From positions 1 to 64,000 of the forward strand of contig DASQAV010000002.1 of assembly GCA_035635575.1 (NCBI GenBank): 64,000 nucleotides of DNA, read 5' to 3'. Below the pieces are notes generated by a model. It was given only the letters and a program-made list of their open reading frames with translations, was not told the DNA's origin and did not search any database. Shown here piece by piece: positions 40,394 to 49,315 of this stretch. A program made the position numbers and the translations under genes. Position 1 is the first letter of the stretch, and every line of letters begins with the position of its first letter. This stretch comes from WS-7 sp035635575. GTDB lineage: Bacteria; Eisenbacteria; RBG-16-71-46; SZUA-252.

Positions 40394-40423
40394 TTGACCC
40401 GGACCCCCTGAGTTCGCTAGAAT
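40394..40423 (+). promoter_or_regulatory. Promoter of the rpmH-rnpA-yidD-yidC operon
   Basis: TTGACC (40394-40399), an 18-base spacer and TAGAAT (40418-40423) match the sigma70 consensus at 5/6 in both boxes. It would give a leader of about 45 bases before GTG 40473. The rest of the 402-base dnaA-rpmH gap holds DnaA boxes and the inverted repeat, but no gene. Confidence 0.65.
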
Positions 40424-40472
40424 CCGGCGCTCGTCTCCAACGTTCCTTTTCTCTTTCTAGAGGTCCTTTCAC

Positions 40473-40607
40473 GTGAAGCGCACGTTTCAGCCGCACAATC
40501 GCCGCCGGAAAAAGGTGCACGGCTTCCGCGAACGCATGAGCACGCGAGGCGGACGGGCCGTCCTCAAGCGCCGCCGTGAACGAGGCCGCAAACGTCTCAC
40601 GGTATAG
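40473..40607 (+). CDS. rpmH: 50S ribosomal protein L34
   Basis: Encodes 44 aa from GTG 40473, below most ORF length limits. The sequence starts MKRTFQPHNRRRKKVHGF, continues RERMSTRGGRAVLKRRR and ends GRKRLTV, the canonical L34. It is next to rnpA, as in most bacteria. A Shine-Dalgarno is weak (AGAGG about 9 bases upstream). Confidence 0.97.
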   Translation: MKRTFQPHNRRRKKVHGFRERMSTRGGRAVLKRRRERGRKRLTV

Positions 40608-40632
40608 CGCCGGTACGGGTTACCGGGCCACG

Positions 40633-40980
40633 ATGTCCGACGCGCTCCGGCCGCGCGATCGCCGCCTGCACCAGGGCTGGCAATTCCGCGAAGTGTACCA
40701 ATCAGGGAAATCCTTCCACGGCAGCTTGATGACGCTCGTCTGCCTCGCGCGGGATCGGGACCATGGCCGCGTGGCGTTCGTCGCCAGCCGCAAGGTCGGG
40801 CCAGCGGTCCGTCGGAATCGCGCCAAGCGCCTACTCCGGGAGTCCTTCCGGGGCCAGAGTCCGGCCATCCGCGACCGAGGCTCCTGGCGCATCTGGATCG
40901 CGCGCAGCGCCTGCGCCGTGGCGTCCTTGCAGGAGGTGACGGTCGAGATGAAGTCGCTTCTGGGAAGGGAGCCCGAGTGA
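40633..40980 (+). CDS. rnpA: Ribonuclease P protein component
   Basis: Encodes 115 aa. The RNR signature VRRNRAKRLLRESFR, preceded by RVAFVASRKVGPA, is the RNase P protein core that binds precursor tRNA leaders with the RNA subunit. ATG 40633 gives the usual length but has no Shine-Dalgarno. GTG 40576, inside rpmH in another frame, would add 19 residues; overlapping rpmH/rnpA is known from Thermus, so the start is uncertain. The stop overlaps yidD (GTGA). Confidence 0.93.
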   Translation: MSDALRPRDRRLHQGWQFREVYQSGKSFHGSLMTLVCLARDRDHGRVAFVASRKVGPAVRRNRAKRLLRESFRGQSPAIRDRGSWRIWIARSACAVASLQEVTVEMKSLLGREPE

Positions 40981-41219
40981 GCCAGGGGATCCGGGTATTG
41001 GCGCCGGGACCTCGGTGGGTGCTCCTCTCCCTGGTCCGGGTGTACCGCGCGGCCATTTCGCCTTCCTTGCCCCGTGCTTGCCGCTTCGAGCCTAGCTGCG
41101 CCGCCTACGCCGAGGAGGCGATCGCCAGGAAGCCGCTGGCCCGCGCGCTCTGGCTCATCCTGAGCCGGATCTCGAAGTGCCATCCATTCCATCCCGGAGG
41201 CTACGACCCGGTCCCCTGA
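40977..41219 (+). CDS. yidD: Membrane protein insertion efficiency factor YidD
   Basis: Encodes 80 aa from GTG 40977 overlapping the rnpA stop. The family core CRFEPSCAAYAEEAI, then RISKCHPFHPGGYDPVP is complete with its three conserved cysteines. A short amphipathic N-terminal helix (WVLLSLVRVYRAAISPSL) should attach it to the inner membrane. Usual partner of yidC, which starts 18 bases later. Confidence 0.96.
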   Translation: MSQGIRVLAPGPRWVLLSLVRVYRAAISPSLPRACRFEPSCAAYAEEAIARKPLARALWLILSRISKCHPFHPGGYDPVP

Positions 41220-41237
41220 CCGGACCGGAACGCATTC

Positions 41238-42893
41238 ATGGATCGCAAAGTCCTCCTCGCGATGGTGCTGATCATGGGCGTGCTGCTCCTGGACCAGGTG
41301 ATCTCGCCTCGGTTCTACCGGCCCAAGCCCAAGCCCGTCCCCTCGCAGCAGGGAAGCGGCTCGGCTTCGACGCCCGGGACCACGGCGCCGGCGCCCAGCG
41401 GCGGCACGACGACCGCCATTCCCTCGGTCACGACGGCAGGCCCCCTTTCCGCGGCGGCTCTGATCCAGCCCGAGGTACCGGCGGCGCCGGGCGAGGTCCG
41501 CCAGCTCAAGACGGAGCATTTCCAGGCGACGATCACGAGCGAAGGCGCCTCGATCACCGACTGGGTCCTTCCAGGCTACAAGGACGAAGTCCGAAACGTA
41601 CCCATCGATCTCGTCCCGCCGGGGAACCGCGCCTACAAGGTCATCGTGGAGGCGGGAGGGAAGGCGCTCGATTTCTCCCAGGCTCCGTTCCGGATCACGG
41701 AGGATCGCGCGGAGCAAGGCGTCCTGACCTTCGAGGCCCGCGACCAGAGCGGCATCCGCGTCGTGAAGACGTATCGGATCGGAAACGACCGGCGCCTCCT
41801 CGACACCGAGGTCCGCGTCTCGGCGCCCGCGGAGCTGGGCCCCGTGCGCTATCGGATCGGGTGGGGAACCCCTCTGCCCATCACCGAGCCCTCCACGCAA
41901 CCCAACCAGCTCCAGGCCGTGGCGCTGCTCGGAACGAAGCTGGAGCACGTCATGGGAGCGAAGGAGGCGTCACCGGAGCGCGTCTTCTCGGGAAACGTCC
42001 GCTGGGTGGCGAGCCGCAGCAAGTACTTCATCGCCGCCGTGATTCCCGATTCGGGAACGGTGTCCGAGGTGGCGTTGCGGAGCGACGGCGCGTGGCACAC
42101 GACCTCGTGGCTCATCGGAACCGCCTCACCCGGCATCGAGGTGGCGCGGCACGCGCGCGTGTACGCCGGACCCATCCACTACGAGACGCTGGCCGCGATC
42201 GGTGCGGGGCTGGACGAGGTCGCGAATCTGGGGTGGAGGTGGCTGCGCGGAATCAGCGTCCTTCTCCTCCAGGGCCTGAACGCGCTCTACAAGCTCATTC
42301 CGAACTACGGCGTGGCGATCATCGTCCTCTCGGCGGCCACGAAGCTCCTCTTCTATCCGCTCACGCAGGCGAGCCTCCGCTCGATGAAAATCATGCATCA
42401 CCTGCAGCCCCAGATCAAAGAGATGCAGGAGAAGTACAAGAACGACCCGATGAAGCTGAACCAGGCGATGATGGCGCTCTACAAGGAGAACAAGGTAAAT
42501 CCCATGTCGGGGTGCCTTCCGATGCTCCTGCAAGTACCCGTGTTCATCGGGCTCTACAACGTGCTCCTCTATTCGATCGAGCTTCGCGCGTCGGGCTTCG
42601 TGGGCTACATCCGGGACCTGTCCGCGCCGGACGTGCTCATGACGGTCGCGGGTTTTCCGCTGCACCTCATGCCCGTCCTCATGACCGCCAGCACCTACGC
42701 GCTCCAGTCCCAGACGCCGGTCGCTCCGGCCCAGAAGGGCATGATGTACGTCATGCCCCTCTTCATGCTTTTCTTCATGTATAGTTTTCCATCCGGTGTG
42801 GTCCTGTATTGGACCGTGAACAACCTGCTCTCCGCGCTCCAGCAGTACCTGGTCAACCTAGCCGAAGACCGAAGGCTCGCCGCACAGGGCTGA
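41238..42893 (+). CDS. yidC: Membrane protein insertase YidC/Oxa1
   Basis: Encodes 551 aa. One N-terminal helix (VLLAMVLIMGVLLLDQVI), a linker rich in Pro, Thr and Gly, and a periplasmic beta-supersandwich domain (about 80-330) mark the Gram-negative long form. The five-helix insertase core follows (LNALYKLIPNYGVAIIVLSAATKLLFYPLT, then VPVFIGLYNVLLYS). Positive loop residues KNDPMKLNQAMMALYKE and the conserved Arg in the fourth part are present. It inserts proteins with or without Sec. A basic C-terminus may contact ribosomes. Confidence 0.97.
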   Translation: MDRKVLLAMVLIMGVLLLDQVISPRFYRPKPKPVPSQQGSGSASTPGTTAPAPSGGTTTAIPSVTTAGPLSAAALIQPEVPAAPGEVRQLKTEHFQATITSEGASITDWVLPGYKDEVRNVPIDLVPPGNRAYKVIVEAGGKALDFSQAPFRITEDRAEQGVLTFEARDQSGIRVVKTYRIGNDRRLLDTEVRVSAPAELGPVRYRIGWGTPLPITEPSTQPNQLQAVALLGTKLEHVMGAKEASPERVFSGNVRWVASRSKYFIAAVIPDSGTVSEVALRSDGAWHTTSWLIGTASPGIEVARHARVYAGPIHYETLAAIGAGLDEVANLGWRWLRGISVLLLQGLNALYKLIPNYGVAIIVLSAATKLLFYPLTQASLRSMKIMHHLQPQIKEMQEKYKNDPMKLNQAMMALYKENKVNPMSGCLPMLLQVPVFIGLYNVLLYSIELRASGFVGYIRDLSAPDVLMTVAGFPLHLMPVLMTASTYALQSQTPVAPAQKGMMYVMPLFMLFFMYSFPSGVVLYWTVNNLLSALQQYLVNLAEDRRLAAQG

Positions 42894-42922
42894 GCCCGAG
42901 GTCGAGAGATCGTGCATCGAAC

Positions 42923-43741
42923 ATGAGCGATTCCATTCAAGTCGAAGCCGCGAGTTATGGGGATGCCGTGCACCAGGCGGCGGACCAGCTGGGGATCAGC
43001 CCCAGGGAGCTCGCGGTCGAAGTCGTGGATCCGGGGCGCTCGGCGAATTCGCTGGGCGGGTTCCGTCCGGTGAAGCTTCGCGCGTGGCGGCGTGATCCCT
43101 CGGCGCCACCCGACGGAGCGGGGCGCATCCCCGCGAGCGCGGTGCGCCGGCAGAGCTCTGCGGTGGGGGAGGAACGCCGGGGCGGAGGCGCCCGACGCGG
43201 CGTCTCCATGGAGTCCTACGGCCCGCCACCGCCTCCGCTCGATGCCTCCCTGATCACGCCCGAGCTGGTCGAGACGGTGCGCACGATCGCCGCGGGAATC
43301 GTGAGCGAGATGGGTTTTCCCTCCGACGTCACCGCGGAGAAGACGCGGGACGGAATCCGCGTGGGCGTCGCGGCGGGGGACAAGGACCAGTTCCTGATCG
43401 GCCGCGACGGCGAGACGCTCGCCGCGCTCCAGCACCTGGTGGCGCGGATGCTTCGCGCCCGGGCCCCCGAGGAAGCGATCCCGCGCGTCGAGGTCGATGT
43501 TGCCGGGTACCGCGATCGCCGCGTCGAGAGCCTGCGCGAGCTGGCGCGCCAACTGATCGACGAGGTCCGCGAGACGGGGCACGAGGTCTCGACCGAGCCG
43601 CTCTCCGCGATCGAGCGCCGCATCGTTCATCTGGAGGTCGCCGAGGCGGACGCGTTCACGAGCACGAGCATCGGCGACGGCCTCTTCAAGCGCGTGATCA
43701 TCCGACGTGACGAGGAAAAGCACTCCGGATCCCCCGAGTAG
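42923..43741 (+). CDS. jag: Jag (KhpB-like) RNA-binding protein
   Basis: Encodes 272 aa from ATG 42923, 29 bases after yidC. The Jag-N domain (IQVEAASYGDAVHQAADQLG, then ELAVEVVDPG) is followed by a Gly/Arg-rich linker, a KH domain (GRDGETLAALQHLVARMLRA) and R3H domain (RELARQLIDEV, then LSAIERRIVHLEVAEADAF). KhpB proteins bind small RNAs and mRNAs, often with KhpA, and affect cell division. The position after yidC is conserved in many phyla. Confidence 0.93.
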   Translation: MSDSIQVEAASYGDAVHQAADQLGISPRELAVEVVDPGRSANSLGGFRPVKLRAWRRDPSAPPDGAGRIPASAVRRQSSAVGEERRGGGARRGVSMESYGPPPPPLDASLITPELVETVRTIAAGIVSEMGFPSDVTAEKTRDGIRVGVAAGDKDQFLIGRDGETLAALQHLVARMLRARAPEEAIPRVEVDVAGYRDRRVESLRELARQLIDEVRETGHEVSTEPLSAIERRIVHLEVAEADAFTSTSIGDGLFKRVIIRRDEEKHSGSPE

Positions 43742-43755
43742 GCAAGGCATGGCGG

Positions 43756-45213
43756 ATGGTGGAAAACGAGACCATCGTGGCGCAGGCCACGGCACCAGGA
43801 GAATCCGCCATCGCCGTGGTCCGCATGAGCGGGCCCCAGGCTCTGGAGATCGCCTCGCGGCGGTTCCGGGGCACACGATCCCCGCGCGATAGCGGCTCCC
43901 ACCGAATCCTCTTCGGCGCCTTCCTCGGCGCCGGCGATACCCCCCTCGATACCGTGCTGGTCTCCGTCTTCCGCGCGCCGAATTCCTACACCGGGGAAGA
44001 CGTGGTCGAGATTTCCTCGCACGGCGGGGCCGTGATTCCCGGCGCGATTCTCTCCGCACTGGTGGAGGCGGGGGCGCGTCCCGCGCGTCCCGGCGAGTTC
44101 ACGGAGCGCGCGTACCGGAATGGAAAGCTGGATCTGGCGCAGGCCGAGGCGGTCGCGGCTCTGGTGAAGTCGCGGTCCGATCGCGCGGCGCGCGCGGCCA
44201 ATTCGGCGCTGGGGGGCAACCTTTCCCGGCGCGTGGCGGACCTGGACCGGAGCCTGGTGGAGCTCCTGGCCGAGGTGGAGGCGCGGATCGATTTCCCGAA
44301 CGACGTGGGCGAGGCCCTGGACGGCGCCGCGCTGGCGGCGCGGTGCGCCGGGATGTCGCGGCCGGTGCGTGAGTGGGTCGCGGCGCTTCCTGTCTCGCGC
44401 CGGCGGGAGCAGGGAGTGCGCGTCGCGTTCCTCGGGCGCCCCAACGTCGGAAAGTCGAGCCTCCTGAACGCCCTCGTCGGATTCGACCGCGCGATCGTGA
44501 GCGACGTGCCGGGCACCACTCGCGACACGGTCGAGGAATCGATCTGGCTCGAGGGCGTGGAATGCCGTCTCTGCGATGCCGCTGGCGTTCGCGAGCCCGG
44601 AGAGCCGCTGGAGCGGCTGGGGCTGGATCGCACGAGGGATTCGGTGAGGCGCGCGGATCTGGTCATCCTGGTCCTCGACCGTTCCGATCCCCGCGAGGTG
44701 GAAGATCGCGCGGCGCTGGCGATGATTGGGGACCGGCCGGTGGTGGTTGCGTGGAACAAGGCGGACCTGGCGGATGGCTGGGGTGCCAAGGCTCCGGGCG
44801 ACGGTAGCGCGGGAGGAGTCGCGACGGTAGCGACTGCGACGGCGGTCGCGGTGTCGACCCTTCCGCTGCTCGACGTGCCCCGCGCGCAGCTTCTCGACGA
44901 GGTCCTGACGGTCGCGGTTCGTCCTCTCGGTGCCGAGCCGCTGCGCGAGGCGCTTCGAGCTTCCCTTGCGCGCCTCTCCGGTTCTGCCGCGGGGGAGGAG
45001 CTTCCCACCACGAGCCTGAGGCAGGAGGCGCTCTTCGGGCAGGCGCTCGAGGCGCTGGATCGCGCGGAGCGGTCGCTTCGCGACGATGCTCCCTACGATC
45101 TCGTGGCGGTGGACCTCACGGACGCGCGGCGCGCGCTCGGCGAGATCGTGGGCCGAGGCGTCGACCAGAGCGTAGTCGACGCCATCTTCTCCCAGTTCTG
45201 CATCGGGAAATGA
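43756..45213 (+). CDS. mnmE: tRNA modification GTPase MnmE
   Basis: Encodes 485 aa. Tetrahydrofolate-binding N-terminal domain (TIVAQATAPGESAIAVVRMSG), G domain with G1 GRPNVGKSS, G2/G3 PGTTRDTVEE and DAAGVREPGE, G4 NKAD, and the C-terminal C-I-G-K motif that takes part in catalysis. With MnmG it makes 5-carboxymethylaminomethyl-uridine at tRNA wobble positions. Its stop overlaps the mnmG ATG by 4 bases, so the two partners are coupled. Part of the helical domain is Ala/Gly/Val-rich (GGVATVATATAVAVS). Confidence 0.97.
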   Translation: MVENETIVAQATAPGESAIAVVRMSGPQALEIASRRFRGTRSPRDSGSHRILFGAFLGAGDTPLDTVLVSVFRAPNSYTGEDVVEISSHGGAVIPGAILSALVEAGARPARPGEFTERAYRNGKLDLAQAEAVAALVKSRSDRAARAANSALGGNLSRRVADLDRSLVELLAEVEARIDFPNDVGEALDGAALAARCAGMSRPVREWVAALPVSRRREQGVRVAFLGRPNVGKSSLLNALVGFDRAIVSDVPGTTRDTVEESIWLEGVECRLCDAAGVREPGEPLERLGLDRTRDSVRRADLVILVLDRSDPREVEDRAALAMIGDRPVVVAWNKADLADGWGAKAPGDGSAGGVATVATATAVAVSTLPLLDVPRAQLLDEVLTVAVRPLGAEPLREALRASLARLSGSAAGEELPTTSLRQEALFGQALEALDRAERSLRDDAPYDLVAVDLTDARRALGEIVGRGVDQSVVDAIFSQFCIGK

Positions 45214-47087
45214 GCCTCGGTCGTTACCCCCTCATCGTCGTCGGCGCCGGGCACGCGGGCTGCGAAGCCGCCTGCATCGCGGCCGCGATGGGAGTCGAGA
45301 CGGCGCTCGTCACGATGAGCCTCGACGCGATCGCGCAGATGTCCTGCAACCCCGCGATCGGAGGGCTCGCGAAGGGGCACCTGGTCCGGGAGATCGACGT
45401 CCTCGGCGGCATCATGGCGAAGATGGCGGATCGCGCGGGCATCCAGTTCAAGATGCTGAACCGCGCGCGCGGCCCCGCCGTGTGGTCCCCGCGCGCGCAG
45501 GAGGACAAGGCGCTCTATCGCGAGATCGTTCGCGCGCATCTCGAGAGAACGCCGGGGGTGACGCTGGTCCAGGCGCAGGTCGTCGGGTTCCTGGTCCGGA
45601 ACGGCCGCGTGCACGGAGTGGCATTACAAGATTGCGGCACGATCGAGTCCGACGCCGTGGTGGTGACGCCCGGCACGTTCATGAACGGTCTCATGCACAT
45701 CGGAGACCGCACGCTGGCGGGCGGCCGCGTGGGCGAAGCGGCATCGCGTGGGCTCTCGGAGTGCCTCGCCGAGCTGGGCTTTCGCGTGCTCCGGCTCAAG
45801 ACGGGCACGCCGCCGCGGATCCATCGCGACACGATCGATTTCTCGCGGATGCTGGAGCAGCCCGGCGACGAGCCGCCGCGTCCCTTCTCTCATTTCACGC
45901 GGGCGCTCGAGGTGGATCAGGTCCTCTGCCACCTGACGCACACGACCGAGGAGACGCACGCGCTCATTCGCGCGAACCTCGATCGCTCTCCTCTCTACAC
46001 GGGGAAAATCCGAGGCATCGGGCCGCGCTACTGCCCATCGATCGAAGACAAGGTGGTGCGGTTCTCCGAGAAGCGCGCGCATCAGATCTTCATCGAGCCG
46101 GAGGGGCGGACGACGCACGAGTACTACATCAATGGTCTGTCCACGAGTCTTCCCGAGGAGATCCAGTGCGCAATCTTGCATACGATCCCGGGGCTCGAGG
46201 AGGTCGAGATGATCCGTCCGGGATACGCGGTCGAGTACGACTTCCTTCCACCCGACCAGCTCGGACCCACGCTCGAGACGCGCGCGATCGCGGGGCTCTA
46301 TCTCGCGGGACAGATCAACGGCACGTCGGGATACGAGGAGGCGGCTGCCCAGGGACTCTACGCGGGCATCAACGCCGCGCTCGCAATTCAGGGCCGGGAG
46401 GCGATGCGGCTCGGGCGCGAAGAGGCGTATGTCGGAGTGTTGATTGACGATCTAGTGACCAAAGGCACCGAAGAGCCCTATCGCATGTTCACTTCGAGTG
46501 CCGAGTATCGTCTTCTGCTACGCCAGGATAACGCAATCGATCGGCTTCTTCCCCGGGCGCGGGAGCTCGGGACCTTGAGCTCGGAGGAGCTCCGGATTGC
46601 GGAGAGATGGGTCCGGGATCGCGATTCCGCGGTCACGCGCCTGCGCGGCGCGAGAGCCGGTTTGACTCCGGACTCGGACCATGCGGCTCGGGGTTCGACC
46701 TCTGGCCAGGAGTCGCTGGCCCAGCTCCTCTGCAACGGGACGCTCGCCCTGGAAGACGTCCTGGGCCGGCGTGAGCTTGCGGATCTCTCACGGGAGACCG
46801 TAGAGTCCGCGTCCATCGAGGTGCGCTACGAGGGATACATTCGGAGGCAGCTTCGGGAGGTCGAGAGGACGGCGCGATATGAACACCTGCACCTGTCGGA
46901 TTCGATCTGGGAGGAGCCCATGCTCGAGCTCTCGAGAGAGGGACGCGAAAAGCTGGGCAGGATCCGGCCGACCACGGTCGCGCAGGCGGCACGGATCCCA
47001 GGCGTTTCACCCGCGGATGCGGCGGTCCTCGTAATTTATGCGGAACGGGAGCGTAGACGTGCAGATCTCTCTTCAGTTACCTCGTGA
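45210..47087 (+). CDS. mnmG: tRNA uridine 5-carboxymethylaminomethyl synthesis enzyme MnmG (GidA)
   Basis: Encodes 625 aa. FAD-binding GAGHAGCEAACIAAAMG at the N-terminus, the conserved MSCNPAIGGLAKGHLVREID block, and the C-terminal helical part EVRYEGYIRRQLREVER, then ARIPGVSPADAAVLVIY. It is the FAD partner of MnmE, whose gene overlaps upstream. The 3' end overlaps rsmG by 29 bases. Confidence 0.97.
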   Translation: MSLGRYPLIVVGAGHAGCEAACIAAAMGVETALVTMSLDAIAQMSCNPAIGGLAKGHLVREIDVLGGIMAKMADRAGIQFKMLNRARGPAVWSPRAQEDKALYREIVRAHLERTPGVTLVQAQVVGFLVRNGRVHGVALQDCGTIESDAVVVTPGTFMNGLMHIGDRTLAGGRVGEAASRGLSECLAELGFRVLRLKTGTPPRIHRDTIDFSRMLEQPGDEPPRPFSHFTRALEVDQVLCHLTHTTEETHALIRANLDRSPLYTGKIRGIGPRYCPSIEDKVVRFSEKRAHQIFIEPEGRTTHEYYINGLSTSLPEEIQCAILHTIPGLEEVEMIRPGYAVEYDFLPPDQLGPTLETRAIAGLYLAGQINGTSGYEEAAAQGLYAGINAALAIQGREAMRLGREEAYVGVLIDDLVTKGTEEPYRMFTSSAEYRLLLRQDNAIDRLLPRARELGTLSSEELRIAERWVRDRDSAVTRLRGARAGLTPDSDHAARGSTSGQESLAQLLCNGTLALEDVLGRRELADLSRETVESASIEVRYEGYIRRQLREVERTARYEHLHLSDSIWEEPMLELSREGREKLGRIRPTTVAQAARIPGVSPADAAVLVIYAERERRRADLSSVTS

Positions 47088-47754
47088 CCTCGAGCCTGAC
47101 TTCGGTGAGTTCAAGGGCCGAGTCTCCGAGAGGATTCAATCGGGGGCGCTTTCGGCCGACGCGGTGCAGCTGCTCGCGCGCTTCGGCCAGCTCGTCTACA
47201 CGCAGGTAGCGCAGCTCTCCCTGGTAGCGCGCGGCGATCGCACCGTGCTCTACACCCGGCACATCCTGGATTCCCTGAACCCCATCGACATTCAATCGCC
47301 GCCACCGGCTTCCGCGCTGGATATCGGAAGCGGAGGCGGATTCCCCGGCATACCGCTGGCGATCGTCTGGCCCGGGACGCGATTCACCATTCTCGAGTCG
47401 AGAGAGAAGAAGGCCGGTTTCCTCGAGCGGGCCGTGCGCGAGCTCGGCATCCGCAACGTGACGGTCGCGTGTGGCCGGCTCGAAGAGTACGGACGCAGCT
47501 GGACCGCCGAGCCTCATCGGTCTGTCTACGTCAGGGCCCTGGGTGAGCTGCCCGAGGTGCTTCGGTCCGCGGAGCGGGTCGCGGTACCCGGCGCGGAGTG
47601 GGTCTACTTCCTGGGCGCGGAAGCATCGCCCGAGCACCTCACCGAGCGGCTGGGCCCGGGGGGCAAGTGGGCATCGGTCCTGCCGGGGGCATTCGGCGGG
47701 CGCCTGCTTCGCGGGTACTTCCCGCCAGGGCCCCAATCGTTGGGGAAACGGTAG
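47059..47754 (+). CDS. rsmG: 16S rRNA (guanine527-N7)-methyltransferase RsmG
   Basis: Encodes 231 aa. GTG 47059 is favoured because GGGAG lies 7 bases before it; ATG 47038 is possible and adds 7 residues. The SAM fold has ALDIGSGGGFPGIPLAIVWP and ILESREKKAGFLERAVRELG; the RHILDSL block is typical. It modifies G527 in the 530 loop of 16S rRNA, and loss gives low-level streptomycin resistance in known bacteria. Order mnmE-mnmG-rsmG-parA-parB is the classical origin arrangement. Confidence 0.95.
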   Translation: MQISLQLPRDLEPDFGEFKGRVSERIQSGALSADAVQLLARFGQLVYTQVAQLSLVARGDRTVLYTRHILDSLNPIDIQSPPPASALDIGSGGGFPGIPLAIVWPGTRFTILESREKKAGFLERAVRELGIRNVTVACGRLEEYGRSWTAEPHRSVYVRALGELPEVLRSAERVAVPGAEWVYFLGAEASPEHLTERLGPGGKWASVLPGAFGGRLLRGYFPPGPQSLGKR

Positions 47755-47818
47755 CCGAAACTCCGGATCTCCCCTCGCGTACGGTTGATTCTGTGGTCCC
47801 ACCCCCCAATCTCTCCCA

Positions 47819-47834
47819 TGTTTCACGTGAAACG
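47819..47834. promoter_or_regulatory. parS site 1
   Basis: TGTTTCACGTGAAACG matches the ParB consensus TGTTNCACGTGAAACA at all but the last base, and its centre is a perfect GTTTCACGTGAAAC palindrome. ParB (49260-50168) should nucleate here. Confidence 0.88.
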
Positions 47835-48379
47835 TCGCGATAAACCACTGCATTAACGCCGATTATCCATACGACGATCACGCGATCGCAGCTTCTGCCC
47901 GGCATCGTGAGGGAGTCTCAGTGTGGGGCCATGGGCCCGCGCATGGATTCTCGTCCCGCGGTAGCCTGGGCTGGCAGATGGCGGCCTCCTGGATAGACTG
48001 GCCTGGCGAGCAGCCTCCCGGCCCGGAGTAAGGCCCTGGCAGCCGTCCACACGAAGCTCGACGCGTCCGCGGTCAACCGGCCATCAGGTCGAGAGACGAG
48101 CCTCCCGTGGTCCGCCGCACCACAGGGGCGGCGGGTGGACGTGAAGGATCGCCCACCCAAAGCCTGGCCCCCCGCGAGGCCGACCCACTGGGACCCAACA
48201 CTCAGGACCTATCCGCAAGGGCTCAGCCTCAAAGACCAACCCGATCCCCGGCAGCGCCCCGTATCCAGGCTCAAAAACCACCCCGCTTCGTGGCCTAACC
48301 CCCAATCATTACGCGTAGGTGCCCTGCATGGCGCAGGACGCCAAGAGTCAATAGGTTCATTTGCAGCCACTTACCAGAA

Positions 48380-48395
48380 TGTTCCACGTGAAACA
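48380..48395. promoter_or_regulatory. parS site 2
   Basis: TGTTCCACGTGAAACA matches the ParB consensus TGTTNCACGTGAAACA exactly. It lies 107 bases before the parA start, so ParB spreading could also affect parA transcription. Confidence 0.92.
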
Positions 48396-48502
48396 TTTTC
48401 CTTTGCCCTTTTCCTCTCACTTGCTTATTCTGCGGCTTGGCCCCCGGCAAGGATGCGGGATGGGCGCGAGCCGTCCCGAGGGGTAGATGGGAGAGTGGGT
48501 GG

Positions 48503-49315
48503 ATGGCCAGGACGGTGGCGATCGCAAATCAGAAGGGTGGCGTCGGCAAGACCACGACGGCCGTGAACCTCTCGGCTGCGCTGGCGCTCAAGGGCAAGAC
48601 AGTCCTCCTCGTTGATCTCGACCCCCAGGGAAACGCAGGCAGCGGCCTCGGCTTTCCAAACCTCAAGAACACGAATCGCGGGATCTACGAAGTTCTCACC
48701 GGTGGCCTCGCAGCAGATCAGGCCATCGTGGATGGCGGCATTCCGGGCCTGGGATTCATTCCGTCAGGACAGCGCCTGGCCGGAGCTGAGGTGGAGCTCG
48801 TCGACGCCGAGAGGCGGGAGTTCCGATTGAAGGACGCCTTGGCCCCCTTGGACGAGCGCTATGAGTACATCCTCATCGATGCCCCGCCCTCTCTGGGGCT
48901 CCTCACCGTCAACGCGCTCACCGCGGCCACCTCGGTCCTCGTCCCGGTCCAGTGCGAGTACTACGCGCTCGAGGGCCTGAGCCATCTCCTCGGCGCGATA
49001 CGGCTGGTGCAACAGGGGCTGAACCCTTCGCTCATGATCGAGGGTGTTCTCCTGACGATGTATGACAACCGCCTGAATCTGTCCCAGCAAGTGATGGATG
49101 AGACGCGGCGTTATTTCGCGGAGCGGGTCTATCACACGGTGATCCCACGAAACGTCCGACTGAGCGAGGCGCCGAGTTTCGGCAAGCCGGTCGTCGTTTA
49201 CGATCCTGACTGTGCCGGATCGGTGAGCTACATGAACCTTGCGAACGAGGTGCTCAATCATGGCGAGAAAGGCCTTGGGGCGCGGGCTGGCGTCCCTCAT
49301 TCCATCAGCAGCTAA
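48503..49315 (+). CDS. parA: Chromosome-partitioning ATPase ParA/Soj
   Basis: Encodes 270 aa from ATG 48503. The deviant Walker A ANQKGGVGKTTTAVNLSAAL is at the N-terminus, followed by LLVDLDPQGNAGSGLG and the Walker B YILIDAPPSLGLLTVNAL. There is no N-terminal HTH, so it is the chromosomal Soj type. It moves ParB-parS complexes along the nucleoid. The 3' end overlaps parB by 56 bases. Ribosome binding site is weak (GGGAGAG 9 bases upstream). Confidence 0.96.
   Translation: MARTVAIANQKGGVGKTTTAVNLSAALALKGKTVLLVDLDPQGNAGSGLGFPNLKNTNRGIYEVLTGGLAADQAIVDGGIPGLGFIPSGQRLAGAEVELVDAERREFRLKDALAPLDERYEYILIDAPPSLGLLTVNALTAATSVLVPVQCEYYALEGLSHLLGAIRLVQQGLNPSLMIEGVLLTMYDNRLNLSQQVMDETRRYFAERVYHTVIPRNVRLSEAPSFGKPVVVYDPDCAGSVSYMNLANEVLNHGEKGLGARAGVPHSISS

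Larger units (their letters stand above)
47755..48502. other. Noncoding stretch with two parS sites
   Basis: The 748 bases between rsmG and parA have no ORF with a sensible start and composition. Short open frames run on both strands, but none has a Shine-Dalgarno plus family features. Two parS sites lie near its ends, and the rest shows no hairpins or tRNA-like folds I can support. It probably serves as the centromere-like loading zone for ParB. Confidence 0.65.

Noticed and set aside
40465..40480. parS-like CACGTG palindrome at the rpmH start
   Set aside because: CCTTTCACGTGAAGCG matches only about 12 of 16 positions of parS and loses the outer arms; it is probably chance around the GTG start.
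47918..48305. Short frames on both strands in the parS gap
   Set aside because: They overlap each other on opposite strands, lack ribosome binding sites and carry no recognisable feature.
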